In this document: piece by piece, positions 1-8,933 of the stretch | How the letters are laid out: each line of letters opens with the position of its first letter | Position numbering within the stretch: position 1 is the first letter of the stretch | DNA from: Microbulbifer agarilyticus S89 | GTDB lineage: Bacteria > Pseudomonadota > Gammaproteobacteria > Pseudomonadales > Cellvibrionaceae | Direction: 5' to 3' | Assembly (NCBI RefSeq): GCF_000220505.1 | Contig: NZ_AFPJ01000007.1 | Coordinates: 62,001 to 126,000 of the forward strand | DNA length: 64,000 nucleotides | Notes under the pieces: model-generated | What the model was told of the DNA's origin: nothing | The model's input: the letters and a program-made list of their open reading frames with translations, nothing else | Databases searched by the model: none | Position numbers and translations under genes: made by a program

Positions 1-189
1 ATTTTGAAGAATAATCCGCCACTTTGGCGCACCAGTTCACATTTTTCTGCCAAAATACTGACCGGTCACAAGAAAAAGGTCATCACAACCTTTTATTAGG
101 ACCGAGGTCCACGTAAGATGGCCCAACATAACTATCAATAACAACCATTTTCCATCACGCTTTACCAATAACTAAAACGCGAGGACGCG

Positions 190-2763
190 ATGATGTACGA
201 CGCCGACCAGTCCGGAAAAAACCGTTCCTTTACTCTTACGACGCTTTCAGCTGCGATTGCCGTTACCACGGCTCTGAGTAGCGCTGCCTACGCCGCCGAA
301 ATCGAAGAAGTAGTAGTAACCGCCCAGAAACGTGCAGAAAACCTGCAAGACGTACCGATTGCCATCTCCGCATTCACCGGTGACAGCATGAAAGCCATGG
401 GCGTCAAGAATCTGACCGACCTGGGTAAATTCACCCCGGGCGTAGAGATGAACAACGATACCCCGCTGCAGCCGACCTACAGCGTACGGGGTATCGAAAC
501 CGGTGACTTCACCGTAGGTTCCGACCCTGCAGTAGCCGTTTACGTAGACGGTGTTTACACCGGCCGTGGCGCTGGTGCTGAAATCCCGCTGGCAGACATC
601 GAGCGTGTCGAAGTACTGAAGGGCCCGCAGGGCACTCTGTTCGGCCGTAACGCTACCGGTGGTGCCATCCACATTATTTCTACCAAGCCTCAGGCTGAAG
701 ATACCGCTGAACTGAACATGACAGCAGGTAACTACGGCCGCGTTTCCAGCGACCTGCTGCTGAACAAGCAGCTGAGCGACAACCTGTACGGCCGCTTCAC
801 CGCGTCCACCAACCGTCGTGACTCCTTCGCTGACAACCTGGCGAACAATTTCGAAGTGGGTAACATCGATACCCAGACTTACCGCGCATCCCTGCTGTGG
901 GAACCGACTCCGGACACCGAAGTTCTATGGCGCGCCGAGTACGGCATCATGGACCAGGGCAGCGCCCTGCGTAGCTCCATCGTACCGTCCCTGCAGGCGG
1001 CTGACGGTGGCACCGATGTGTTTGGCGATTACGCGCTGGATACCGCAACCATCGAAGATCGCGATTCCTGGGGTACCTCCCTGTCCATCGTGCATGACTT
1101 CGACAACTTCACCTTCACCTCCATCACTGCGTACCGTGGCTTCGAAGCTCACCTGCAGCAGGATGAGGACGGTACCGCGAACCCGGACTACATGTTCGGC
1201 TCCGCCAACTTCGATGATCAGACTCAGTTCTCTCAGGAGTTCCGCCTGAACGGCGCGACCGACACCCTGAAGTGGACCCTGGGCGCTTCCTACTCTCGCG
1301 AAGAGCTGGAGCACACCACTGATGCTTACTTTACTGCAGGTTCCCTGGAATCCTTCGCAGTATACGAAGGTGTTAAGGCCGCCTTTGCCGGCTCCGACCT
1401 GACCACTACCCAGCTCGAAGATGCTGCCTATCAGCAGCGTCAGCTGATGATTGCCGGTGGTCTGGAAGGTGCAGCCGTATCAACCTTCATCTACGACCTG
1501 ATGGTACAGTCCGGCCAGGCCGACGCGCTGCTGGGCGCCCTGGGCGCGCCTTCTACCATTACCGCGAGCATGCTGAACCGCGATCAAATGATCGGTCAGC
1601 TGATGGCTGGTATTACCCCATGGGTAATGGCAGACACTCCGTGGAACGAATCCGTATTTAACGCCGGTGATTACCGCTCCGCAGCGATCTACGGTGATGC
1701 GACCTGGAGTCTGACCGATAAGATGGATCTGACCGTCGGTGCACGTTACACCGCCGATGAAAAAGATTTCTCTATCGTAAGCGACTACCAGAACACTCTG
1801 CCGATCGCATTCCTTGGTGGTGACGTAGCTCTGATGGGCCCCGACGGTCAGCCGCTGGGCATGTCCATTACTCTGCCCGCGGGCCAAGTTGCTGCAATTC
1901 CTTTCGGTATTGCGTTTAACAACAACGGCGTCCAGAACCTGAACCAGCAGCTGAGCGACTCCTGGAGCGATCTTTCTGGCCGTATCGTGCTGGACTATCG
2001 CTGGAACGACGACGTAATGACCTTCATCTCCTTGGCCGACGGCTTCAAGGCGGGTGGTTTCAACAGCTTCAGCGCCGCACCGGGCATCGACCCGTCCTTC
2101 GACCAGGAAAGCGTTACCAACCTGGAAATCGGCCTTAAGAGCAGCCTGTTCGACAACGCGGTACGCTTCAACGCTTCTGTATTCGCCTACGACTACAAGA
2201 ACCTGCAGCAGCTGGACCTCGTTGGTGCGCCAATCCCCAACTACTACCTGCGTAACGCAGATGCGGAAGGTCAGGGCGCTGAGTTCGAAGTACAGTGGGC
2301 CGCAACCGACAACCTGTTCATTGCCGGTAACTACTCCTTCCTGGATACCGAGTACACTCGCTACCAGATCATCGAGTCCATTGGCGAAACCGAAGCGGAA
2401 AACTCGCGTGTTGGCCAGCCTCGTGTAGGCACTCCTGAGAACAAGTTCAACATCATGGCTGAATACACTTGGGAGCTGGCTGCCGGTGGCGACGTATCCA
2501 TCCGCGGTGATTACAACTGGACCGACGAGCGTGTTGGCTCCATCAGCGACCCAGCCCGTGTTATTCCGGACTACCAGCTGATGAACCTGCGTGCAGGCTG
2601 GAACAGCGCCTCTGATCAGTACTCTGCTGCCCTGTGGGTACAGAACGTCACTGACGAAGAGATCGCTGGCGGCTACGGCGGCACCGGTGCAGCCATCGGC
2701 GCAAGCCCGGGCTGGCGCTACATGCCTCGTATGTACGGTGCTGACTTCACTGTGCGCTTCTAA
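190..2763 (+). CDS. TonB-dependent outer-membrane receptor, substrate unknown
   Basis: An 857-residue outer-membrane receptor that imports an unidentified ligand using energy from TonB-ExbB-ExbD. The N-terminus has a signal peptide ending near AYAAE. A TonB box (EEVVVTAQK) follows, then a plug domain with the motifs VRGIE, VYVDGVY and RVEVLKGPQGTLFGRNATGGAI (shown here in pieces: RVEVLKGPQ, GTLFGRNATGG). The long beta-barrel ends in the C-terminal Phe (DFTVRF) expected for barrel insertion. Residues about 380-480 form a helix-prone insertion, probably an extracellular loop. The start has GAGG five bases upstream. The gene stands alone and ends in a strong terminator. The family also covers siderophore, vitamin and oligosaccharide receptors, and no neighbouring gene reveals the ligand. 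The class is sure, the substrate is not. Confidence 0.95.
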   Translation: MMYDADQSGKNRSFTLTTLSAAIAVTTALSSAAYAAEIEEVVVTAQKRAENLQDVPIAISAFTGDSMKAMGVKNLTDLGKFTPGVEMNNDTPLQPTYSVRGIETGDFTVGSDPAVAVYVDGVYTGRGAGAEIPLADIERVEVLKGPQGTLFGRNATGGAIHIISTKPQAEDTAELNMTAGNYGRVSSDLLLNKQLSDNLYGRFTASTNRRDSFADNLANNFEVGNIDTQTYRASLLWEPTPDTEVLWRAEYGIMDQGSALRSSIVPSLQAADGGTDVFGDYALDTATIEDRDSWGTSLSIVHDFDNFTFTSITAYRGFEAHLQQDEDGTANPDYMFGSANFDDQTQFSQEFRLNGATDTLKWTLGASYSREELEHTTDAYFTAGSLESFAVYEGVKAAFAGSDLTTTQLEDAAYQQRQLMIAGGLEGAAVSTFIYDLMVQSGQADALLGALGAPSTITASMLNRDQMIGQLMAGITPWVMADTPWNESVFNAGDYRSAAIYGDATWSLTDKMDLTVGARYTADEKDFSIVSDYQNTLPIAFLGGDVALMGPDGQPLGMSITLPAGQVAAIPFGIAFNNNGVQNLNQQLSDSWSDLSGRIVLDYRWNDDVMTFISLADGFKAGGFNSFSAAPGIDPSFDQESVTNLEIGLKSSLFDNAVRFNASVFAYDYKNLQQLDLVGAPIPNYYLRNADAEGQGAEFEVQWAATDNLFIAGNYSFLDTEYTRYQIIESIGETEAENSRVGQPRVGTPENKFNIMAEYTWELAAGGDVSIRGDYNWTDERVGSISDPARVIPDYQLMNLRAGWNSASDQYSAALWVQNVTDEEIAGGYGGTGAAIGASPGWRYMPRMYGADFTVRF

Positions 2764-2805
2764 GCACACCAGTAAGTCGTGTCACAGGGCGCCTAGCGCC
2801 TACGG

Positions 2806-2836
2806 AAAGGGTCGGCCATGCCGGCCCTTTTTTTTG
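2806..2836 (+). terminator. Rho-independent terminator of the first TonB receptor gene
   Basis: A GC-rich hairpin (AAGGGTCGGC / GCCGGCCCTT arms around a short CAT loop) runs straight into a tract of eight T residues, 45 bases past the receptor stop codon. Confidence 0.85.
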
Positions 2837-2943
2837 TGCTGCAATAAGTGGCGCCAGACTCTTCGTGAAACAGGGATCTGCCATGGGAAACGGCCTAAAT
2901 GCTTGTATGATCAAAGCACTCGATGCCGTTCTCGGGACAAGGA

Positions 2944-4338
2944 ATGAACCTGATTTCAGAGTTGGACCCAGCAGTAAACCAAGCCGCGACCAGTAAACCG
3001 ACAACCCTTTACTGGTGTTCTGAAGAAACCCGTACTCTCAGCCTCGATGAGCGCAGTGCTTTGCTGATGCAGTATCAGAGTGTCCGCCAGCAAACCGAGC
3101 GCATCGTGCAGCCGCTCTCCCCGGAGGACCTCCAACTGCAGTCCATGCCGGATGCAAGCCCCGGCAAATGGCACTTGGCGCATACCAGCTGGTTTTTTGA
3201 AACTTTCATCCTGCAGCCGCATTGTCCCGCCTACGACGGCTTCCACCCTGAATTCCATCACCTCTTCAACTCATACTACAACGCACTCGGTACACCTTTT
3301 TCACGGCCACAGCGCGGCCTCCTTTCCAGGCCATCACTCGACCAGGTATTTGCCTACCGCCAGCATGTCGATAGCGAAATTGCGCGCTGGCTCATTGAAG
3401 AAGAGGTCGATGGCGACCTCGCCAATCTACTCGTTCTCGGCCTGAATCATGAGCAGCAGCACCAGGAGCTCGTGCTGACAGATATCAAGCACGCCTTGTC
3501 CATAAACCCGATATTTCCAGCCTATAAACAAGAATCGGACGAGTCGCACACTGAGCGAGACAGCCTTGCGGGGCTGAGCTGGTTATCGGTCCCAGAAGAT
3601 ACCTACACCCTCGGCGGTGATGGCAAAGCCTTTGCATTCGACAACGAAGGGCCTCCGCATCAACGCTACCAACCAGCTTTTCGCATCGCGTCCCGCCTCG
3701 TCACCAATGGCGAGTACCTGGCTTTCATGAAGGCGGGCGGGTACCAGCAGCCGCGCCTCTGGCTTTCCGATGGCTGGGCGCACGTCAACCAGAGCGAACG
3801 TCGTGCACCCTTGTATTGGCGGGAGGTGGAAGGTACTTGGTATGAATTTACGTTGTCTGGGCTGCAGCCGCTCGATCTGGATGCCCCCGTCTGCCACGTG
3901 AATTTTTATGAAGCCGATGCATTTGCCACCTGGGCCGGGTTCCGCCTGCCGACCGAATTCGAGTGGGAGATTGCAGCATGGTTACATTGCCAACCCGATG
4001 CTGCCGAGCGCGGCAACATGCTGGAAGCCGGCCATTTTCACCCGCAACCCGAGCTTGATAATTTTGACGCACAAACCAGCGCCGAAGGGCAGGGAGCGCA
4101 ACTGCTCGGTAACGTCTGGCAGTGGACCAGCAGTGCCTATCAGCCATACCCGGGCTTTAAGGCCAGCGCGGACGCGGTAGGGGAGTACAACGGCAAGTTT
4201 ATGTGCAACCAGATGGTATTACGTGGCGGTTCCTGCGTAACGCCTCGGAGCCATATTCGCATCAGCTACCGCAACTTCTTTTACCCCCACCAAGTCTGGC
4301 AGTTTACCGGTATCCGCTTAGCTGGAGATGACCTATGA
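2944..4338 (+). CDS. egtB: Ergothioneine biosynthesis sulfoxide synthase EgtB
   Basis: EgtB is a non-haem iron enzyme that joins a sulfur donor (cysteine or gamma-glutamylcysteine) to hercynine using O2. It is a cytoplasmic step of ergothioneine synthesis. The N-terminal DinB-like half carries WHLAHTSWFFE and the iron-binding triad H-x3-H-x-E in NHEQQHQE (near residues 168-175). The C-terminal half is an FGE-sulfatase fold (GNVWQWTSS, LRGGSC, RISYRNFF). A start at 2923 would also be in frame but has no ribosome site. The chosen ATG at 2944 has GGGACAAGGA directly before it. The stop overlaps the egtD start (ATGA), so the two are translationally coupled. Which sulfur donor is used cannot be read from the sequence with certainty. 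Confidence 0.95.
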   Translation: MNLISELDPAVNQAATSKPTTLYWCSEETRTLSLDERSALLMQYQSVRQQTERIVQPLSPEDLQLQSMPDASPGKWHLAHTSWFFETFILQPHCPAYDGFHPEFHHLFNSYYNALGTPFSRPQRGLLSRPSLDQVFAYRQHVDSEIARWLIEEEVDGDLANLLVLGLNHEQQHQELVLTDIKHALSINPIFPAYKQESDESHTERDSLAGLSWLSVPEDTYTLGGDGKAFAFDNEGPPHQRYQPAFRIASRLVTNGEYLAFMKAGGYQQPRLWLSDGWAHVNQSERRAPLYWREVEGTWYEFTLSGLQPLDLDAPVCHVNFYEADAFATWAGFRLPTEFEWEIAAWLHCQPDAAERGNMLEAGHFHPQPELDNFDAQTSAEGQGAQLLGNVWQWTSSAYQPYPGFKASADAVGEYNGKFMCNQMVLRGGSCVTPRSHIRISYRNFFYPHQVWQFTGIRLAGDDL

Positions 4339-5288
4339 ATATGGCGGCACAACAAATCGCTGCAGTGGAAGCATTCGAGCAAGATGTGCTGAGCGGTCTT
4401 TCGGCCTCGCGCAAGACGTTGCCCTGCAAATATCTTTACGATGAAGCGGGGTCGCGAATTTTTGAAAGGATTTGCGAACTCGAAGACTACTACCTGACAC
4501 GCACGGAAGCCGCGATCTTCGCCGAACAACTCGACAACATTGCGGCGCGGCTTGGCGAGGACGTCGTATTGATCGAACCGGGGGCAGGGAACTGCGAGAA
4601 AGCCGAGCCTCTGCTGCAACGACTGGTAAGCCCCAGCGGCTATCTGCCAATGGATATCTCGCCGGAAATTTTGCTGGCGGCGCGCGCGCGAATCCAGCGC
4701 TCACTGCCTGACCTTGAGGTTGTGCCGGCTGTGGGGGACTTTACCAGCGCGCTTATCTGGCAGCGGCTGCCCGCCACTTCCGGTCGCAAGGTGGTGTTTT
4801 TCCCCGGGTCTACGATCGGCAACTTTACACCTGACGCTGCGTCAGAACTTCTGCAACTGTTTGCTGCCCGACTGCGCCCCGGCGATGGATTGTTACTGGG
4901 GGCGGACTTGGTAAAAGACTCGATTGTGCTGGAGCGTGCCTATCACGATAGCGAGCATGTAACCGAAGCATTTAACAAGAACCTACTGCATCGTATCAAT
5001 CGTGAGCTGGACGGATCCTTCAATGTCGATAATTTTGCCCACCGCGCCTTCTACCACAGTCGACGTCAACGTGTAGAGATGCACCTGGTGAGCCTTGCGC
5101 AGCAGAATGTAAACGTCTGTGGGCGCACATTCCTGTTTGAAGAGGGTGAGACCATCCACACAGAAAACAGCCATAAATACACGCTCACGGGCTTGCAGGC
5201 GCTGCTGAATAGCACCGGCTTTGCCCCGCGGCAGTACTGGACCGATAACCAACAACATTACGCCATTTTATATGCCGAAATTCATTAA
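4335..5288 (+). CDS. egtD: L-histidine N-alpha-methyltransferase EgtD
   Basis: EgtD is an S-adenosylmethionine-dependent methyltransferase that trimethylates the alpha-amino group of histidine to give hercynine, the first committed step to ergothioneine. At 317 residues it has the usual family length. The family N-terminus (LPCKYLYDEAGSRIFERIC), the SAM-binding loop EPGAGNCEK near residue 77, and the FFPGSTIGNF motif are all visible. Its start overlaps the egtB stop by four bases. No egtA, egtC or egtE lies nearby, so the final C-S lyase step must be encoded elsewhere. Confidence 0.96.
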   Translation: MNMAAQQIAAVEAFEQDVLSGLSASRKTLPCKYLYDEAGSRIFERICELEDYYLTRTEAAIFAEQLDNIAARLGEDVVLIEPGAGNCEKAEPLLQRLVSPSGYLPMDISPEILLAARARIQRSLPDLEVVPAVGDFTSALIWQRLPATSGRKVVFFPGSTIGNFTPDAASELLQLFAARLRPGDGLLLGADLVKDSIVLERAYHDSEHVTEAFNKNLLHRINRELDGSFNVDNFAHRAFYHSRRQRVEMHLVSLAQQNVNVCGRTFLFEEGETIHTENSHKYTLTGLQALLNSTGFAPRQYWTDNQQHYAILYAEIH

Positions 5289-5787
5289 ACTCTGCGGTAC
5301 CAAAGCGCTTGCTGGTGCAATCTTCGCACTACTACTGGTGGGTTGCAGCAGCACTAGCTATGCCCCAGAAAGTGAAGCGTCGCGAGACCTCGCCAACAGC
5401 ATCACGGTGTACAAGTCGCCATTCTGCCTGTGCTGTAACGACTGGATTACCCACCTGGAAAGCAACGCGTTTTCTGTGGCCAGTGAAAACGGCCTGGATA
5501 CGGCGAGCGTCAAGCAGCGGTGGGGGGTGCCCGCCACCATGCAAGGCTGCCATACCGGAGTCTGGAACAATCAGTATGTTTTTGAGGGCCATGTCCCCGC
5601 CCGGCTGATCCGTCAATTCCTCGCCAATCCGCCCAAAGGCAGCATTGGTCTTGCGGTACCGGGAATGCCCAAAGGCAGCCCGGGGATGTATCGCGGCAAA
5701 GACTTTGAGCCCTATGTGGTGTACGCGATATTGCCGGGCGGCGAATATCGCTTCTATGAAAAAGTCACTGCGCCAGAGGCTGGATGA
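5272..5787 (+). CDS. DUF411 metal-binding lipoprotein
   Basis: A 171-residue secreted protein. The N-terminus has a hydrophobic segment followed by the lipobox LLVGC, so it should be an outer- or inner-membrane lipoprotein. The body is a DUF411 domain: YKSPFCLCCNDW (family form KSPxCxCCxxW), GCHTGV, GHVPA and VPGMPKGSPGM. DUF411 proteins are often found with copper or other metal resistance genes, which suggests a periplasmic metal-handling role, but none has been assigned here. A longer in-frame start at 5221 lies deep inside egtD. The ATG at 5272 begins the signal peptide and overlaps egtD by 17 bases, so it probably shares the egt transcript. Confidence 0.88.
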   Translation: MPKFIKLCGTKALAGAIFALLLVGCSSTSYAPESEASRDLANSITVYKSPFCLCCNDWITHLESNAFSVASENGLDTASVKQRWGVPATMQGCHTGVWNNQYVFEGHVPARLIRQFLANPPKGSIGLAVPGMPKGSPGMYRGKDFEPYVVYAILPGGEYRFYEKVTAPEAG

Positions 5788-5876
5788 GGGCATTCTAGCC
5801 CGCAGACTGGATTCCATACGCGCCAGCCGATACGCTTGCAGCCCCCACCAGATTCCACATCAGGGCTGCACGCATT

Positions 5877-6884
5877 TTGAATACCGCCTCCATTACAGAT
5901 CAGCCAGCAACCGCGCCATTTGAACCCGCGACAGGGCTGGCAAACTGCCACCTGCAAACCATCTTTCCGGTCTTTCACCGCCCAAAACCCTGGATTCGGA
6001 CCCAACTGCAGTGGCTCGCCACGCCTGACGGCGACCGCATCGGCTTGCACACGCCGGTGCGCTTGCGCGATGACCCCACACGACCGATCGTGCTGGTGCT
6101 GCACGGCCTGGAGGGGTCGGTGGAATCCTCTTACATTCAGGGGCTGATGCCCGCTCTCCAGGCCGCGGGCTTTCAGGTGGCAGTGATGCACTTCCGCGGG
6201 TGCGGTGGTATCCCGAACCTGTTGCCGCGCGCTTACCACAGCGGCGATACCGCGGACCCTCGCTGGGTTGCAAGTCAACTGACAGCGCACTACCCAAACA
6301 CCCCCTTGATGGCAGTGGGCTATTCCCTGGGTGGGAACGTGCTGCTTAAATGGCTGGGAGAAGACGGCGCGCGTAGCCCGCTCTCGGCTGCGGTATCGGT
6401 ATCAGCACCCCTGGACCTGCACTTGTCGAGCAAACGCATGAACACCGGCTTCTCCCGGGTCTACCAAAAACACCTACTGGACAGCTTGAAGAAAAGCCTC
6501 AGCCGCAAGGCCCAGGACCCGACACTTGCGCAAAAAATGCCACAGCTGAACGCACCGCGCGCATTCAGTAATTTTCGCTACTTCGATGATCACTTTACGG
6601 CGCCGCTACACGGATTCAGGGATGTGGATGACTATTACGATCGCGCATCCAGTCGCCCCCATCTTATCGACATCGCGCGGCCCACTTTTCTGATTCACGC
6701 AATAGATGACCCATTCGTCTCGCCCAAAGCCATCCCCTCAGCCACCGATGTGAGTCGTTCGGTCACGCTCGGCATCAGCAAGCGGGGAGGGCACGTGGGT
6801 TTTGTCAGTGGCAGCCTATGGCAACCTCGATACTGGCTTGAGGAGGCAATTCCAGCATTCCTTCGCGCTCACAAGGCCGTCTAG
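5877..6884 (+). CDS. Alpha/beta hydrolase of the YheT family
   Basis: A 335-residue cytoplasmic alpha/beta hydrolase. The N-terminal family signature is present (FEPATGLANCHLQTIFPVF). Others are VLVLHGLEGS (oxyanion region), the nucleophile elbow GYSLGGN (Ser near residue 149) and a C-terminal GGHVGF with the catalytic His. The acid is probably the Asp in AIDDPFV. The signature begins only about 15 residues in, so translation must start close to 5877, where the only plausible codon is TTG. E. coli YheT is a poorly characterised esterase-like protein, and its natural substrate is unknown. Confidence 0.9.
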   Translation: MNTASITDQPATAPFEPATGLANCHLQTIFPVFHRPKPWIRTQLQWLATPDGDRIGLHTPVRLRDDPTRPIVLVLHGLEGSVESSYIQGLMPALQAAGFQVAVMHFRGCGGIPNLLPRAYHSGDTADPRWVASQLTAHYPNTPLMAVGYSLGGNVLLKWLGEDGARSPLSAAVSVSAPLDLHLSSKRMNTGFSRVYQKHLLDSLKKSLSRKAQDPTLAQKMPQLNAPRAFSNFRYFDDHFTAPLHGFRDVDDYYDRASSRPHLIDIARPTFLIHAIDDPFVSPKAIPSATDVSRSVTLGISKRGGHVGFVSGSLWQPRYWLEEAIPAFLRAHKAV

Positions 6885-7044
6885 CATTTATTTCGCTTAT
6901 TCAGTTTCGCAATGTAAGCAATTGGGCAGGCCGCTATTTCGCGCACTATGAACAGTGTGGTCGATTTTTCTTTGCAGTAGAGCCGCAATGTTCCTCGGCG
7001 CGGCAATCTTCTGACTATTCTGTTAAGTGTGTTGATCTACGTGT

Positions 7045-7083
7045 ATTCGACGATTGGTTTATTCGACTATCCGTTTGTTCGAC
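7045..7083 (+). repeat. Three direct heptamers with exact 16-bp period
   Basis: RTTCGAC occurs at 7045, 7061 and 7077, so the period is exactly 16 bp. The repeats lie in the 300-bp gap between the YheT-type gene and the DUF2092 gene, about 100 bases before the latter. Such helically phased direct repeats can bind a regulator. No known regulator is recognised. Nothing else in the gap (6885-7184) could be assigned. Confidence 0.45.
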
Positions 7084-7184
7084 GACAGTTTTGCTCGGCT
7101 GCGCCTTTAAGCATGCGTCTACGCGGCTGGGGGCGTCGAATGTCGATGCGCACTTTCCCGGACGGTACCGGGCAGGAGTAACTT

Positions 7185-8030
7185 GTGAGAAAACCGCACA
7201 GCTGCACTCGACGGATTGGCCATCGCCTGGTCAGCGTAGCCCTCGGCACTACGCTCGTCGTAGGGGCCGGCGCGCTCGCCACGCAATCCGTGTCTGCTTC
7301 GATCGGTAGACATGCGTCTCAGGCGGAAACTGCCGTGCAGGCCGACCAGGCCGCGATTAACGCGGCCTACGCAGCACTCGACGCAATGGGAAAAACCCTC
7401 GCCAGTCAGAAAAAGCTCGCCTACGACGTCAGCATGGTCACCGATGTAATCACCGGTGAGGGCAAAAAGCTGGCCGTGAAAGGTAAAGCGTCGGTGCGCT
7501 TCGAGCGCCCGGATCACTTGTTTGTGGATTTAAAGACCGACACGATGGAGCGTCAGTTCTACCACGATGGCAATCAGTTTACGGTAATCGCCAAAACGGA
7601 TGGCTATTACGGGCAGCTTCCCGCTTCAGCAAGTACCCGCGAGGTACTCATCAGTACCGCAAAAGATTACGGCATCGAGATACCCGTGGTAGACCTGCTC
7701 GAGTGGGGGACGCCAGAAGCGCGCAAGATTGAACTCAAAAAAGCGAAACGGGTGGGCGAAACCACACTGGATGGCAAAGCCGTGGAGCACTGGGCGTTAC
7801 ATAGCGGCGGCCTGGATTGGGAAATCTGGATCACGACCGGTGACAAGCGACTACCGATGAAGCTCATCACCACCAACAACCATCTTCCAGAGAAACCGCA
7901 ATTTATCGCCGAAGTACATTGGCGGGACGCGAGCTCGATTAACGACACGATGTTTTCGCCACACCTGTCCAGTGATCTGAAGCCGATTACGTTCACCAAA
8001 ATCCAACCTGCACCGGAGGCCGGACAATGA
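7185..8030 (+). CDS. DUF2092 domain-containing exported protein
   Basis: A 281-residue protein with a long, basic N-terminus and a hydrophobic stretch (VALGTTLVVGAGALATQ) typical of an export signal or anchor. The rest is the DUF2092 domain: ALDAMGKTLASQKKLAYDVSM, VRFERPDHLFVDL, FYHDGNQFTV, VVDLLEWG, and a LolA/LppX-like beta-sheet pattern ending HLSSDLKPITF. The family is thought of as a periplasmic lipoprotein-carrier-like fold, but no function is proven. The start is GTG with GGAG seven bases upstream. The stop overlaps the next gene's start (ATGA), so the two products probably work together. Confidence 0.87.
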   Translation: MRKPHSCTRRIGHRLVSVALGTTLVVGAGALATQSVSASIGRHASQAETAVQADQAAINAAYAALDAMGKTLASQKKLAYDVSMVTDVITGEGKKLAVKGKASVRFERPDHLFVDLKTDTMERQFYHDGNQFTVIAKTDGYYGQLPASASTREVLISTAKDYGIEIPVVDLLEWGTPEARKIELKKAKRVGETTLDGKAVEHWALHSGGLDWEIWITTGDKRLPMKLITTNNHLPEKPQFIAEVHWRDASSINDTMFSPHLSSDLKPITFTKIQPAPEAGQ

Positions 8031-8578
8031 CAAGCACATTGAACCAAGTCTTGCGGGGGGGTGTCGCGAGCGCGGCAATACTCGCCGTCCTGTTGGGCGT
8101 TGCCCCCGATGCGGGAGCGCGCCCGGGCTTTCATGCAGGCGGCATGCACTTTGGTGGCGGCTTCATGAACATCGCGCCGCACTTTCGGGGAGGCTTCCGC
8201 CCGGAGCCGGGGCTGCGGGATGGAACCGCATACCATGGCATCAGACCTGAACTGCGACGCGAACTGGGCCCGGAGCTACGACGTGAACTTCGCCCGGAAG
8301 AGCGCCTGCGGCCCATTCCCGAACACGGTGGTGCCGGGCACCATGGCGGCGGCGGCCATAACCATCCGAAGCATCCCTACTGGCCAGGTTACTGGGCCGG
8401 TGTGGCGGCGGGTGCTGCAGCTACCGCGGCGACGGGGGCCTGGGTTTATACGTTACCCGCATCCTGTACCGCGGTCAGCGTCAATGGGGTGACCTATGAA
8501 AACTGCAGTAATACCTGGTATCGGCCAAAGTACGCCGGCTCGCAAGTTGTCTACGAAGTGGTAGAGCCACCTCGCTGA
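8027..8578 (+). CDS. Small His/Gly-rich secreted protein, partner of the DUF2092 protein
   Basis: A 183-residue protein with a signal peptide (AAILAVLLGVAPDAGA). A low-complexity middle is rich in Gly, His, Arg and Pro (PGFHAGGMHFGGG, GGAGHHGGGGHNH), followed by an alanine-rich hydrophobic helix (AGVAAGAAATAATGAW). The C-terminus is compact with two Cys (PASCTAVSVNGVTYENC, WYRPKYAGSQVVYEVV). The C-terminal pattern resembles the DUF6515-type proteins found in envelopes, but this assignment is tentative. It overlaps the DUF2092 gene by four bases. The His-rich region might bind metals; this is inference only. Confidence 0.75.
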   Translation: MTSTLNQVLRGGVASAAILAVLLGVAPDAGARPGFHAGGMHFGGGFMNIAPHFRGGFRPEPGLRDGTAYHGIRPELRRELGPELRRELRPEERLRPIPEHGGAGHHGGGGHNHPKHPYWPGYWAGVAAGAAATAATGAWVYTLPASCTAVSVNGVTYENCSNTWYRPKYAGSQVVYEVVEPPR

Positions 8579-8659
8579 CGGACCAACCAAGTCAGGGCTA
8601 GCAGGACTCGGCTAAACCCGCCATTGACTTAATAGTCCCTTTCCCATAACGTCGCACCC

Positions 8660-8855
8660 GCGATCTGAGGTGCCTTCTACCTGTCTTCTCGGCAACGAGT
8701 CAGCAGGTTGGGGAGGTTAAACGGGAAGTCCGGAATTCCGGCGCTGCCCCCGCAACGGTGATCCACTGCTCTTTCTTGTTTAAGAAATATAAGTGGTCAG
8801 CCCGATACCGGCCTCTAATCGAATCACGATGGAGCGGAGGGCTACCATCCTGCAA
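8660..8855 (+). ncRNA. Cobalamin (adenosylcobalamin) riboswitch
   Basis: The leader between the secreted-protein gene and btuB carries the conserved cobalamin riboswitch blocks in order. They are AGGTGCC near 8668, GAGGTTAAACGGGAA near 8710, the core GCTGCCCCCGCAACGGTGA at 8743-8761, and the B12 box CAGCCCGATACCGGCC near 8799-8814. Ligand binding should repress the btuB-cobO-cobQ-btuF operon when coenzyme B12 is plentiful. The exact ends of P1 are approximate. Confidence 0.93.
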
Positions 8856-8933
8856 AACCTTTTCCTGCGCCTTGGCGTAATGTTTTGCCATTCCTCCCTC
8901 GATCCCATGCGCATTTGTCCTTAGGGGTTGAAC

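Noticed and set aside
818-1249. Alternative plus-strand frame inside the TonB receptor gene
   Set aside because: An out-of-frame shadow with Ser/Thr/Arg/Pro-biased composition.
1480-2769. A 429-codon open frame antisense to the first TonB receptor gene
   Set aside because: It mirrors the receptor codons, has no recognisable domain and no ribosome site. Long antisense frames are common over GC-rich genes.
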